Origin: Camillea tinctor
Lineage: Eukaryota; Ascomycota; Sordariomycetes; Xylariales; Xylariaceae
NCBI GenBank assembly: GCA_022578605.1
Contig: MU394147.1
Span: 60,478-124,477, forward strand
DNA length: 64,000 nucleotides
Reading direction: 5' to 3'
The notes beneath the pieces were generated by a model. That model was not told the origin of the DNA. It was given only the letters and a program-made list of their open reading frames with translations, and searched no databases. Below, piece by piece: positions 22,577 to 34,325 of the stretch. Each line of letters begins with the position of its first letter. Position 1 is the stretch's first letter. The translations under genes were made by a program, and so were the position numbers.

Positions 22577-25500
22577 ATCGACCAGAGATAGGTCAGGACA
22601 GGGAAAGGGGCAAACAAAGGAGTAAGCAGAAAGGATAAGACGTCAACTGTTCTTTCCGACCGACAGATTTAGTAGTAGTAATACTCGGTAGCAGTAACAA
22701 ATTCCAATAGCTTTGTGGAAGAAACGAAATAAGTGCAGACAAGTCAGGTACCCACGACAAGTACCCACGACAAATTGGATGAGTAGTAGGAGGTTGGAAT
22801 GTATGTGGTATGTACCTGACGTGCGTGTATGCACGTAATGTAAGGTAGTGTAGGTAGATTACCTACTATATAGGTACCTGGGTAAGGAGATGAAAGCACT
22901 ACAGGCAAGTACCTAGTAGTGTAGTAGTGAAAAGGGTAGTTGCCCGATTTTCAAAATGGAGTGGGCAAGAAGAAAGGCGGGGAAGCAGGTGCCTTCTGAT
23001 AAAGTGCCTTCTCTTTATACGGTCTAGACACTCTAGTCCTTCGATGTGCACAATCTCGTTGGCATTAGCATGTGCGTGTGTGTATATGTGCGTAGATGAC
23101 CGTGGTTGGCTACACGTTATGCTTCTGCCTTTGCTACATATGTAGTAAGGGTTTTCGTGTCAGCAGGACAAAGGTGAGTGTGTAAGTGAGCCAGCCAAGT
23201 GCGCCAGATGTCGAGCCTCCTATGGGCTACTGCATCTAGGTGTACTAGCTGGTACAATGGGAACAGGAAAATAATGTGTATGTATGTTTTTGGGGGGTTA
23301 TTGTTTTAATGAAAATGGAAAGTATGTAGGAGTGGGAATTATTTTCCCAACTGACTCTGCAGAAATAAATGTTTGTTCCTATTGCCGAGCAACAATAGTG
23401 AAGGTTTGGTAGGTGGGGGTGGGAAGAAAAGAATAAGAATTTGATCTTATGTTGGAGGTGAGAAGTTGCAGATGATATGTACCTAGGTATACTAGGTATG
23501 CTAAGGTCAACTATGGTGTGTTATGTACATACTATGTACATGCATACATATGTAGGTAGGTATCTAGGTAAACATTAACACCAACCTCAACCTCTTTCAG
23601 TTGCTCTAGCCGAAGCAAGAGAAATATGTGAGTTTATTTGTGCAAGTACTGATAGGAAGGTACCTAGGTACTTAGGCAACGTTGAAGGTGAGGGAAAGAA
23701 CGAAGGGCTGAAATGGGCATTATAAGAACATGAAAATAGAAGAGGAAAAAAAAAAGAAAAGAAAAAGGAAAAATAAGGGGAGATGGGTAGTGGGATTTAT
23801 ACAGGAAACATAGGTAGTCACAGCCAAGGCCAACAAAGACAATCACCAGTCTTACCATGTAAGAAATGTTGGAGTGTTCTGTATACATATGTAGGCAGAC
23901 ACGAGAAAGGATACACTACCTCATTGGCAAAGAGCTCGGCAGCACTGATGAGCAACAAGCCCAAAGCCTCTTGTCGCATAGGACATGCCTAAAGGACCCA
24001 CGAAGACGACTAACCTAAGTGCATGGAATCAGCCACCGAAAGTCTGCAAGTCTTGTCCATCGTTTCCCATGGTTGGAGTACCAATAACCAGACTGCCAGA
24101 ATCAGAGTCAGCAGTAGCCTTAGCCTTACAATGTGGAGTAGAAGTACGGAGTGAGTAGAGGATATCCAGTGGTTTTCTGCATGACACGCCGGCATATCCA
24201 TGGAGGAAGCAACAGCAATAACAAGGGACAAGGGACAAGGGTCGGATTTAAGCTCCAGATTCCCAATACAGACAGCTTCTTCCTGTGCTAGCTACTTTGT
24301 ATGGATAAACTAGAACAGACTCCTATGAGGACATGGGACGGGACAGGCAGGGATCCTTTGGGTCTAGCCAGCATAAGCAAACCCCAAGTTCCAATGAAAA
24401 GGCTGCACTTGCTATTATGACGATACAGTGCACATGCATCTGCAAGGATCGTTAGGCTTGACTAGGATCTGGGTGTAAAGTATGAAGTATCTATGTATAA
24501 AAGTAAGTCTGGTAAAGCACCACGGATCCTTCTAGGCATGTACGCGCATAACAACCATAACCTAGTAAGTACGTATGTACATATAAACCTTACAGGACAG
24601 CCTTGTTCAGCTGCCTCAGGTCAGTCAAATCTACCTAGGTTGGCCTGGTTGGGTTAGGGGCATACTGGTTAGGTACCTACTAAATGTAAGTTCCCAAACT
24701 ACATAGTATGTAACCTACATACAACCTAACCTAGACAAATACATGATGCAGAGGCATACCGATGTGGCATTCAGTACCTGCTATGCAAGTTCGTATGCAG
24801 AAAATCTTTGATACTCTCCAGTTTACCTGCATCTTATTTTGTCCTATTGCATTTAACCTAATGCCTGGTATTGAATTACTTGCTTGACTTTGACAGCTGC
24901 GCCACGAGGTAGCCTGGTAGCCTAGCAGGCGTCATCCGGTCTTCCTTGTCATACACCAGGGATTGTCGTTTAGGCCGTGCTATATATTGAAGACCTGAAG
25001 ATAAAGTCTCATGCCGGCCTTGTACATAGGTTCTGTACGTACACCAGGCAGCATCTGCCATGTGAAAACGAGACGGAAGCTAAGAGGAGGCTAAGATGTA
25101 TGTAAGTGGGCAAGGCTAGACTGGAGCCCAATCTACTGCCAGACCACACGGACAAGGCTCTGGTTACGTAGCAGCGTAGTAGTAGTTGAACCAAATTATG
25201 TTTTTTCGGCTTGACCGGCAGGCGTACTTGGATATGTATGCATATATATATGTATGTGTGTGTGTGTACCTTTAGTTGAATCAGGTTTGGCAAGAAGAAA
25301 TATCTCTATATCTATCTATCATGTTCACAAGTCAAGTCCCGTCCCGTGGTAGAGGTGACGGGTGGCCTTGGCCTTGTGTATTATGCAGGCAGGCATCAAA
25401 CATAGTACTACTAGTATATAGTGGATTGGCAGGTGAGATCAGTATTGATTTATCCTCGTCTCCACCTTATCTCTACTTTGACTACAAATAAGTGTTTACA

Positions 25501-26788
25501 CCGAAACGGTGGACAATCCATCATGTCGTGCTATGTTGCATATCGCATGGGTTTTGAACAATTCTGTTGGAAGGATATTTTCTTAGCCGTGATAAAATAG
25601 TAAAAAAAAAAAAGGTCTTCGGCCCCCATCATCCGGATTCAAAAGTGCCAAACGGGCTACGGGAACAACTTACAAGGGTTAGGCAGATAGGCAAGGAAGG
25701 AATCAGCAAGACACAGGGCTGACGACCCATGGAGAAACTGATGTAGGTTCCGGCAATGCACATAATAGATAGCACCATTGGCATCCAATTAATCAGAGGT
25801 TATACCGTGCAGCCTCGTGTCAGCGGAGTGATTAATCCTTTGTCGATCGAGACCCGGCATATGCAAACACTTAAGACTGGATGAGGTTAGTTTAATTGCT
25901 ACATGTCATGTATGTAGCCTATGATGTTGCGGTGTTTTTATTTGTTTCGTTATTTTTTGAGGTCTTCAGAAAGGATGGCAATTACTTGCCTATATTTGTA
26001 CCTCACAATAGGGTTGAGATTTAATATAAATTAAATAATATATACCTAGATACAAGTAAGATGTAAATTATACACTTAGGACTTGGACTTCTTTGAGTAT
26101 TTTGTGTCAGATAATGGCTCTACTGGTGAAACCTAGAATTGAAGAATTTGGTGTTAGTGGTATTGGTATTGATGGTGGGGGCGGGGAGAAGCAGGTCAAC
26201 GGAAAAGGAGGGAGGATGAGGGGAAAGTGAGAGAGAGGGAGAAGAATAAAAATGTAGTTGTACTAGGCTAGAGACAAGGTAGTGGACCAATTGATCATCA
26301 GGGACCATCCACCAGTTGCGATGCTATCGCTAGTATCTACGTGTTCCACTATAATTGTGATAAGCAGCTGATAAGAGGTCTGCGCGTACCTGATAACGTC
26401 ATGATTGCACCGGGAACAGGGAACTAGGTATAACCTTGGAATTCTCGTTAGCTCGTCTCCGACTGGACCAACTGGACTAATTCGACCAACTGAAAGAAGA
26501 AGAAAAAACAGGACCAAAAACAAGGATCCCGTATCCCGTACAAAATGTTGGCTAGTCGACGTCAATTACTCTTTGTTTCCCCTCAATTGATATGGGTTTA
26601 TTTCCTGCTACAATAATAACTTTTATCTATCACAAACCTTCAAAGGCTATCTTACGATTGTTTGGGTTGGGAAAGTCCGGGTTTGTCTAGCCTTTGCAAA
26701 GAGAGCTAATAAATATATATACCTATACCTACTATATAACCTATCATATAGGTATATACCTAGGTAGGTATATAGGAAAGAACGAAAT
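22577..26788. other. 4.2 kb gene-poor region rich in TACCTAGGTA motifs
   Basis: No frame above 100 codons, conserved motif or splice-linked ORF is seen. The palindrome TACCTAGGTA and its parts recur (for example around 23479, at 23661-23670, near 24631 and at 26755-26770), mixed with TATGTA/TACATA stretches. The two ends must hold the promoters of the AAA+ gene (minus) and the TRP channel (plus). I see no transposon or RNA gene. Confidence 0.6.
26755..26776. repeat. TACCTAGGTA palindrome cluster just upstream of the TRP channel start
   Basis: A self-complementary tract, tatatacctaggtaggtata-like, ends 12 bases before the proposed start codon at 26789. It is therefore in the 5' leader or core promoter. 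It could form a hairpin in the transcript. Confidence 0.6.
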
Positions 26789-28948
26789 ATGGCGAGATTT
26801 AGCTGGAGGCAGCTTATGGGCTGGGATCGCCATCCCACGAGCAATCATCACCAATGGTCCCTCTACGAGTCGCGACGACGACGTAAGTAAACAAATTTAT
26901 CAGATGCTATACCGGCTATGATCCAACCCACCCTGACGTTCAAACCCCCAAATCCCAGTTCTCCCTATCCATCACGACGATTCGTGCGAATCTGCGATTA
27001 CCGCTGAGGACGCCACCAAGGTCGCTCTCCGTTTGCGATACCTTATAGAAGAAAGCGTGCCGTGTGAACTCGACGAAGACCAGATCACCAAGCCTCATAG
27101 CAAGGTCATCACCCGTAATGTAATCAACGCTGCGAAGGAGGCTGGTGGCCCACAGAACCGTTCTTGTGTGGTGTTTTGCCTTTTGATTGTCAAGCGTTGG
27201 TTCAAACATCAGTCCATCGTCGAGCTTTGGGACGCCGACCTCTACCAAGTCCGTGCTCTGGCTTGCGAGGTCATTGCGAAGCACATGTGAGTCGTGTTTC
27301 TTTTCAGTCTTTCTGTCAATTGAGTAATCGGGTATATACTAATTGGGAAAAAAAAAACTGCCAGTATTGAGTCGGAAGATGATATGGGATACTTGTTACA
27401 CTCGGTTCTGTTAAGGCGATATTCTATCATCGTCGATGGCGAACCCACCCCGCCTGTCAATGTGATCGAGAAGGCCGTCGATCTACATGCGCTGCGTGTC
27501 ATCGGATCGTCGGGGTATCAGAAGTGTATCAGCTACCTCTGGAAAGGCTGGCTGATCCAGGATGAAGACGACCCCTCCAGTTTCGTCGATTACAAAGACC
27601 GTGACAACATGTCCTTTTGGGCTCACCTCGACCCAGATCGCATGCGGGCGCCCATGTATCAGAATGCCTTCCAGATGCTGATATCCATCATCTACCTTGG
27701 GTTATATACCGGTGCCATCAACACGATAAACCCAAGTGGAGACCTTGATTTCGTGGAAATTCTCCTATATGTCTTCACATTCGGCTTCATTTTCGACGAG
27801 CTGACCAAGTTCTATAAGGCTGGCTACCATATCCTTGGGTTTTGGAATGCTTTCAACAATGTCATGTACTCTCTGTTGATGGTTTCGCTCGCTATGCGTA
27901 TAGTAGCTTTCACCCATGGAGGTAATCATGATGAGGACGCGCGTAGGAGGTATAATCAGCTGAGCTACAATTTCCTCGCCTTCACCGCACCCATGTTCTG
28001 GGCTCGTCTGTTGCTCTACTTAGACTCTTTCCGTTTCTTCGGAGCCATGCTCGTTGTGCTCAAGGTTATGATGAAGGAGAGCATTATCTTCTTTGCTTTG
28101 CTTATCGTTATGATTATTGGCTTCTTGCAGGCCTTCATCGGTATGGATTATGCAGACGATATGACCGGCGAGGATACCGTTTTCATCTTGCAGGCCATGG
28201 CCAACGCTATAATGCAGAGCCCCGACTTTAGCGGATTCGAGCGATTCAGCCCACCTTTTGGTATTATTTTATACTATCTCTTCACCTTCGTGGTCATGGT
28301 ATGTCTCCCCCCAGCCTTTATCACACACTTCGCTATTGTTGTAAAGCATTTAGTACAGAAGTGATACTAACACAGTTCTTTTCTCAGGTTATTCTCCTGA
28401 ATATTCTCATTGCCTTGTATAACAGTGCGTACGAGGACATATATGAAAACGCTGATGACGAGTACCTGGCTTTGTTCTCGCAGAAGACGATGCAGTTCGT
28501 CCGGGCACCCGACGAGAATGTCTTCATCGCGCCATTTAACCTGATTGAGGTTTTCTTCCTCATCATTCCGTTTGAATGGTGGATGCCTAAACATCAGTAT
28601 GAACGTCTCAACGATATAGTCATGGCGGTCCTGTATTCCCCCTTGTTATCCTCTGCTGCCTTGTTTGAGGTCGGGATCGCCAAGGAGATCCGCCGGAACA
28701 GGAGGCGAGGGGAGGATGACGACGATACAGAAGAAGAGTGGGATCAGATGGCAAACTCGGTAGATTTTGAAGGAGAAGGATGGGCTAAGAAGGTAGCAGA
28801 TTGCAAGCCGAACGTGGTGGATGACCCGGCGGTGCTAGAAATCAAGAAGTTGAGAGTTGAGATTGACCAGCTCAAAGCACTCGTGGAGAAGTTGGGAAAC
28901 AACTTGGTCAGCAGGACTGAAGAACAGGGAGAGGGGGGTTCGATGTAA
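26789..28948 (+). CDS. YVC1: Yvc1-like vacuolar TRP cation channel (TRPY family)
   Basis: Four exons: 26789-26882, 26959-27286, 27365-28298 and 28388-28948 (638 aa), all with GT-AG introns of 76-89 nt and clean phases. The N-terminal cytosolic region ends near residue 230. Hydrophobic segments follow in the TRP order, from QMLISIIYLGLYTGAI through FFALLIVMIIGFLQAFIG. Then come a pore loop with EDTVFILQAMANAIMQ and a last helix ILYYLFTFVVMVILLNILIA, which the intron at 28299-28387 splits. The C-terminus contains an Asp/Glu cluster (DDDDTEEEWDQ) and a short coiled coil. In yeast this family releases Ca2+ from the vacuole on osmotic shock and is activated by cytosolic Ca2+; the acidic cluster matches that. 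The first exon is the least certain part, although its phase fits exactly. Confidence 0.9.
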
Positions 28949-29931
28949 GTAATACTATTGAAGGATAGGTAGCCAAGACCTAGAAGGTAAGTAAAGCGGC
29001 TTGGCTAACTTGACCTGTGATGTTCGCTAACATAATCGTATCTCGATACCTTTGAAACGAACACGATTGGATGGCGGGACAGTGCTGACAGGGTCATATT
29101 GTAATAAGATGCATAAGTAAGCGTATCTTGAAAATATAATTACAATCGCTAGACTTGACTTATAGAGTGTGATAATTTATATAGTCCAAGTTTATAGTAC
29201 CAACCTAGTTCCGTGCCACATGTATGTACTAGCCTATCCGCATAGAACAGCTAGGTACAATACATATCAATACTAGCCGATCAGAAAAAGCTTATATGTA
29301 CCAATGAATTAGGCATAACGCAGTACCTACTAGAATTTCATCAGCGCATAAATATTTAAGTAAGATTTATTCAAGTACTACCCCGTAAACCGTAAACACC
29401 TGTAGGTTATGTATGTATGTATGTATGTACATACACATCTGACATGTACCCCCTTGCTCAGTCAAACCTCATGATCCATGATAATGATGGTTATGTCGTG
29501 TCACGTTGACGTCATCTCTGGGGGCCAGTATTCCTTGATTTCGGCAACAAGCGACGAGTTGAAACTCAATCGAAATACCCAAGGGCCGGCAACTGGGATT
29601 TCTTCTGTTCAACATACTTAACCTAAACCTTTACATACTACTCACTTGCCTAGTATACAATTAATATCCCGTCGCCCTACTTTTCTAATATCTGACTTAA
29701 AGCTTCATCTTTTTTTTCTCTTTTTCTCTTTTCAGGCTAGCTCAAACCAAAGCAGACCTCAATCGATATATTGGTCAATTTGTATACATGATACCTACAT
29801 GCTATGTAGGTTACTTTTGCTTACCTAGTTCGCATATGTCTATACATATACCCAGGCAGGTATATATTGATACCGTCTATAATCTTATAAGTCCCAGACC
29901 TACCGCCTGTTCACCTATCGCTTAAGCGGGA
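28949..29931. other. Intergenic region, about 1 kb
   Basis: It is AT-rich, with a TATG microsatellite at about 29409-29430 and further CCTAGGTA-like bits. It should hold the 3' UTR of the TRP gene and the promoter of the DLH/SnoaL gene. No other gene is seen. Confidence 0.55.
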
Positions 29932-31497
29932 ATGGAGTTCAACATCCCCGGCATCGTCAACGCAGCCATACCGACTAGACAAGACCGGAATCGCAACGTT
30001 ATGATTATCTCGAGCAACAGCGGCGGCAGCTATAACGACTCGGGCTTTCTGTCCAGCGACTTTCCCCATTCCCCCGCCAAACTATACATCACCGCCGAGA
30101 GCGACAGCTTCGACGCTCAGACCCTGCGAGACTGGCGCGACGAGGGCTTCAATGTCGAGTACTTGCCCCTCGGTGATGGGGGCTCTGCCTACGCCGCCAG
30201 GCTCGAGTCGTTAGCCAAGTCGAACAACCTCGGCCCTTGCCAGAGCTATGGCATCATCGCCTACGGAGACGCCGCTAGCTTCTGCCTTGAGCACTTCCAC
30301 GTTGTCGACAACAACCCCGAATTCAAGCTCGGCTGCCTCGTCGCCTACTACCCCGCCCGCATTCCCGACCCCCGCGGCAAGTTTCCGTCCCCCGTTCGCG
30401 CTATCGTGCACCTCGCCGCCAAGGGCGAAGATAGTATCGATGTTGTGGGCCACAGCCAGATGCTAGGCATTCAGGGGTCGCGGCGCGTGTCGAGAAGGCG
30501 GCTGGATCGCGGTGTGGGTGCTGGGCGCGCGCTGGATATGGCCTATCCCGCGTATCGATATGATGCCGAGCCTGGGTTTGCCGAGCACGACCTGGACGAG
30601 TATGATAGGGTCAGCGCGGAGTTGGCGTGGAGTCGGAGTTTGGCGGTGGTGAGGCGAGCGCTAATGGGGTACATGGATGCGGACGCAAGTGTGGTGGACC
30701 AGAATACAGATGGTAAGCATACTACAGAAGGAGATAACACATCTGGTGGCTGACTTGGCCCAGGTAAATTCGTGACGCGAAACCTAAGTCAGACTATGGG
30801 CACATATACAGCACATCGGTCACCTCACGTAACATACATGCCTACGCTGACCGGGGCGATTGACTCGCAAGAACTACAGAGGTTCTACAGCGAGTACTTC
30901 CTCAACAAGAACCCCCCTTCCACAGAGCTCACCCTGGTATCCCGCACTGTAGGAAGCGACCGCGTTGTTGACGAATTGCATGTATCCTTCAAGCACACAC
31001 AGGAGATGCCCTGGATCCTGCCTGGTCTCCCACCAACGAACAAGCGTGTAGAGGTCATGGTTGTCAGCATCGTGACCCTGAAGGCAGGCAAGATATGCCA
31101 CGAGCACGTATACTGGGACCAGGCCAGCGTGTTGATGCAAGTCGGCCTTCTCGACCCCAAGATGATCCCGCAAAAGGCAAGCGAGAGGGGCGTGAAGAAG
31201 CTCCCTATCGTGGGACGGGAGGCGGCGAGGCGGGTGCTGCAGGGGTTCGAGGACGAGGAGGACGGAGAAGCGGATAATGAGTTGATTCCTGGATGGTATG
31301 ATGATGAGGAGGAGGAGGAGGAGAAAGATGAACAGGAGGGTAAGAAGGAAAATACGGGAAAGAAAACGAAACTACAAGAGGAGAAGGGGAAGCAGCCTGA
31401 GAAGGCGTCTGTAGGACCTGAGACGCGGGATGAAGATGGACAGGCAGAAACGATCCCAGAGCGCGCCAAGTCGGAGCCGAAAGAAGTGGAAGCTTGA
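29932..31497 (+). CDS. Dienelactone-hydrolase-like protein fused to a SnoaL-like domain; catalytic residues not recognisable
   Basis: Two exons: 29932-30712 and 30764-31497, with a 51-nt intron (GTAAGC...CCAG) that falls between the domains; 504 aa. Residues 1-255 follow the alpha/beta-hydrolase fold of dienelactone hydrolases, ending in the typical AELAWSRSLAVVRRAL helix. Two catalytic sites look altered. The nucleophile elbow, usually G-x-C/S-x-G, reads AYGDAAS. The histidine site, usually HGF, reads EPGF. Residues about 265-430 resemble SnoaL/NTF2-like proteins (TYMPTLTGAIDSQELQRFY start, CHEHVYWDQASVL). The tail is Lys/Glu-rich. Such fusions occur in filamentous fungi under the name dienelactone hydrolase, but here the hydrolase half may be a binding fold only. 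It lies 300 bp upstream of, and in the same direction as, the FAD monooxygenase. Confidence 0.8.
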
Positions 31498-31797
31498 ACA
31501 ATTCGGGAAATTGACAATGCTCTTCGAGCGGCCTTTCTACGCCTACAAGATAACAATACCACTAATGGCTAATGATATCTTTGATGAGAGACACGACTGG
31601 AGTATTCTTTTCGAGTTCTAAAGATGTCGCTAGTAAACCTCGACATACTTTTCAAAAAAACGAAGAAAGACAAAATGGCAGGTACATATAGTCGCTACAA
31701 TTATGTGCCAGTATGATACTATGTGTATTATTCCTAACTTCATCGTGGGTTGTATTCCACCGTACTCTCTTACCACCCCCATTCCAATATTCCAAAC

Positions 31798-33906
31798 ATG
31801 GGTTTTGACTTTTTTAGAAACTGGAGTGGAGTTTTTTCTTTCGGCGCACCCAAAAAGGTGGTAAGCTCTGCAGTCGAAGCTCCCGTTGCAGACAATATCT
31901 TGTTCTCGGCAGATTTTGAGGATGACTGGAAGCAGGCAGAGGGCTCACTCCAGGAGAAAGTTTGGACTATTCTTGTAAAATCTATAGGCCGAGCAAGACT
32001 TGACACTGATATGACCAAACGACTTGACGCAATACTATCAGCGGAATACAAGAGAAAGGATGTGCTGATATTAGCCGCCAAAATTAAAAGGGGTATTTTT
32101 CATAACAGGCACAAGACGTTCTTTACTAATGAGCTACTACAGCTCATGCGCTTCGTCTTAATTAAGACATTAACAGAGACCCCTAAGGACGATAGGCTAG
32201 AGATGGAAATACGGACCTTTTACTTCGAGCCGGCCATGTGCCGTAACTTTTTGAGAAAGCCAAGCAGCCTTGTTGTCTACCCCTACCCAGCAGCCAAACT
32301 AAAAGTGGTTGTCGTGGGAGGTGGGCCGACGGGCCTCACAGCAGCCATAACTCTAGCCGAGAAACTGGGGAACAATGTGGAAATACACATCTACGAGAAG
32401 CGCTGCCACACGAGCGACGGTTCGCTCTCATTCGTTTCTCACCCCTCGACCGAGCGTCGCCGAGGTCAGGTAGTAACACTCCAAGACGATGTGACAGACC
32501 TATTATCGGAACATACACGGAACGCCTTGTTTCAGGGGAACCCAGAGCGCGTCTGGCCAGACTCAAGTAACATCCAGATACGCCAGGCCGAGGACCGGCT
32601 GCTGCACCGCGCCCAGGACTCCGAGTTCAAAGAGATTATACACATACACTCCGAGAACCTAACGAAGGGCCGACTCGCAACCTGTTGTGGAGGGGATTTC
32701 CACATCATCCTTGGAGCCGATGGCGCCGGGTCCTGGGTTCGTAAAACGTTCTTCCAGGACGATGACGAGGACTACGCGCAAGGATTTTCCCTAGGCATCG
32801 GCATCAACCGCCCCGGAGGCCTGCCTTACCCGCAGAATATCAACGTCCTCCTAACTGTCGTGCAGACACGATACCTGCTGAACGCGAGTGACGGCTTTGG
32901 AACTAGCGGCCGGGGCTATCTGAACATGCAGCTCACGCGTTCCGAGTGGGACCAGATGCGCCGCGCTGACGGCAGACCCTGTGACTTCAGGAACCCAAGC
33001 TGTCTCCGCGACGCTGACGGCCGCGTTCCCGCCGGGTTCACGGACGGCGATGTCTTCGAGCCATCCCTGGACCCGCAGAATCCATTGTGGAGGGCCATCT
33101 ATGATGGCCTGGCCCTTTTCGGCCTTACCACGTCCGATGTCACAGATATCGTGCGGATCCCCATCGCTGTGCGCGGAGTCCGGACCGCAGTCAAGAAGCT
33201 ACAGCCGACGATGCTCCCTAAAGGCAGGCGGCGACAACACCACCGCCCCCACGGACTAGTCTGTCTCGCCGGCGACGCCGCCATGCAGGTGAACTTCTGG
33301 ACGGGACGGGGCATGAACAGCGGGTTAAAAGCCGCCGTCGCCTGGGCTGATGATGTAGCGCATCTTCACAGGGAGAAAGCGCTCGTGGGCTTACAGCCTT
33401 CGGCGTTCAAGGAGTATGATGAATTCCTGCGGCGCCTGAGACAGCGCGAGCTAGATCGACGTAGTATGCCTGTTGTTCTGCAGACGGCACGACATAATAG
33501 ATCGGCTGTTGTTATCAATAATAGAAGCTTTATCAATGCCAGTAACAGCGACGAGAGTCACATTAACGATAAAAACAGCGTTTATAGTACAGATACGAAC
33601 GACCTTCTTGACAAGATGGAGGTTGCAGCTGCGCGACTGCAGCGCCGAGAGGGATGGCCGTTCCCGCCCCAGAAGGATTTGTTCATCCTGTTCTACGAGA
33701 TCCTCTCGCGACTCAGCACGAAGACACGGGAGCACATGGCGCAGTCTGGCCCTTGGCCAAATTTACCGGGCGGAGAGGTGCTGCCGCCGCGACGGCAAGA
33801 GAAGAAGAGTAACACGGGGGTAAAGCCAGCGGTACCGGCGGAAATGAAATATTTGAGAGATGAGAAACAAAGGAAGAGTTACAAGAGGGATAGTCATGTA
33901 CCTTGA
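31798..33906 (+). CDS. FAD-dependent monooxygenase with MICAL-like architecture
   Basis: A single uninterrupted exon of 702 aa. The start is the first ATG in the frame; upstream codons back to 31750 have no ATG. Residues 1-165 form a helical region without known motif. Residues about 168-180 give the dinucleotide-binding motif VVVVGGGPTGLTAAI, then a YEKR strand. A segment NIQIRQAEDRLL resembles the MICAL/PHBH region after the FAD loop. The second FAD motif is LAGDAAMQVNFWTGRGMNSG (about residue 490). The C-terminal 200 residues are polar and poorly conserved in look. Family members hydroxylate or oxidise small molecules or protein Met residues using NADPH and FAD; the substrate cannot be told. 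It is convergent with the PKS, whose 3' end lies 420 bp away, so it may or may not belong to the cluster. Confidence 0.8.
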   Translation: MGFDFFRNWSGVFSFGAPKKVVSSAVEAPVADNILFSADFEDDWKQAEGSLQEKVWTILVKSIGRARLDTDMTKRLDAILSAEYKRKDVLILAAKIKRGIFHNRHKTFFTNELLQLMRFVLIKTLTETPKDDRLEMEIRTFYFEPAMCRNFLRKPSSLVVYPYPAAKLKVVVVGGGPTGLTAAITLAEKLGNNVEIHIYEKRCHTSDGSLSFVSHPSTERRRGQVVTLQDDVTDLLSEHTRNALFQGNPERVWPDSSNIQIRQAEDRLLHRAQDSEFKEIIHIHSENLTKGRLATCCGGDFHIILGADGAGSWVRKTFFQDDDEDYAQGFSLGIGINRPGGLPYPQNINVLLTVVQTRYLLNASDGFGTSGRGYLNMQLTRSEWDQMRRADGRPCDFRNPSCLRDADGRVPAGFTDGDVFEPSLDPQNPLWRAIYDGLALFGLTTSDVTDIVRIPIAVRGVRTAVKKLQPTMLPKGRRRQHHRPHGLVCLAGDAAMQVNFWTGRGMNSGLKAAVAWADDVAHLHREKALVGLQPSAFKEYDEFLRRLRQRELDRRSMPVVLQTARHNRSAVVINNRSFINASNSDESHINDKNSVYSTDTNDLLDKMEVAAARLQRREGWPFPPQKDLFILFYEILSRLSTKTREHMAQSGPWPNLPGGEVLPPRRQEKKSNTGVKPAVPAEMKYLRDEKQRKSYKRDSHVP

Positions 33907-34325
33907 TAGATACCAGAGGAGGTTTATGTGATGAGGGTGCGGATGGAAAGGAATGAAAGGTGAAAGGGGGCTGAAATACTCTAGATGTTATTTAGGGTAT
34001 AGAAGGGCGTATACCCTATATCATACTGTGCTAGAATGAAGGTCCCCACGAGTCATATTAGGTAGGACTATCGCATCAGATATATTGGCACTGAGCCAGA
34101 GACAATCTTGCATTCTGAGAGAATTATACTATCTTATAGCACATTCTAGATCATAACGGTAATGACAGGAGTTAGTGGGCGGCATGCCTTTCCACTTACA
34201 TCTACGGAATCTCAAAACCCCTTTTACCCCAGTCACTTCCCCCTATTTTTCTTTCTTACACCTCCTCCCCGTCTTTTTTTCCTTGTTTTTGTTTCAAAAA
34301 ATAAATAAATAAATAAAAAGAAACC
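33907..34325. other. Convergent spacer between FAD monooxygenase and PKS
   Basis: These 419 bp are flanked by two stop codons. They contain a TAAATAAATAAATAAA stretch at 34301-34316 close to the PKS stop. The spacer should carry both polyadenylation regions. No gene is seen. Confidence 0.55.

Noticed and set aside
31750..31797. Upstream extension of the FAD monooxygenase by 16 codons
   Set aside because: It begins with TTG, not ATG; the first ATG in the frame is at 31798.
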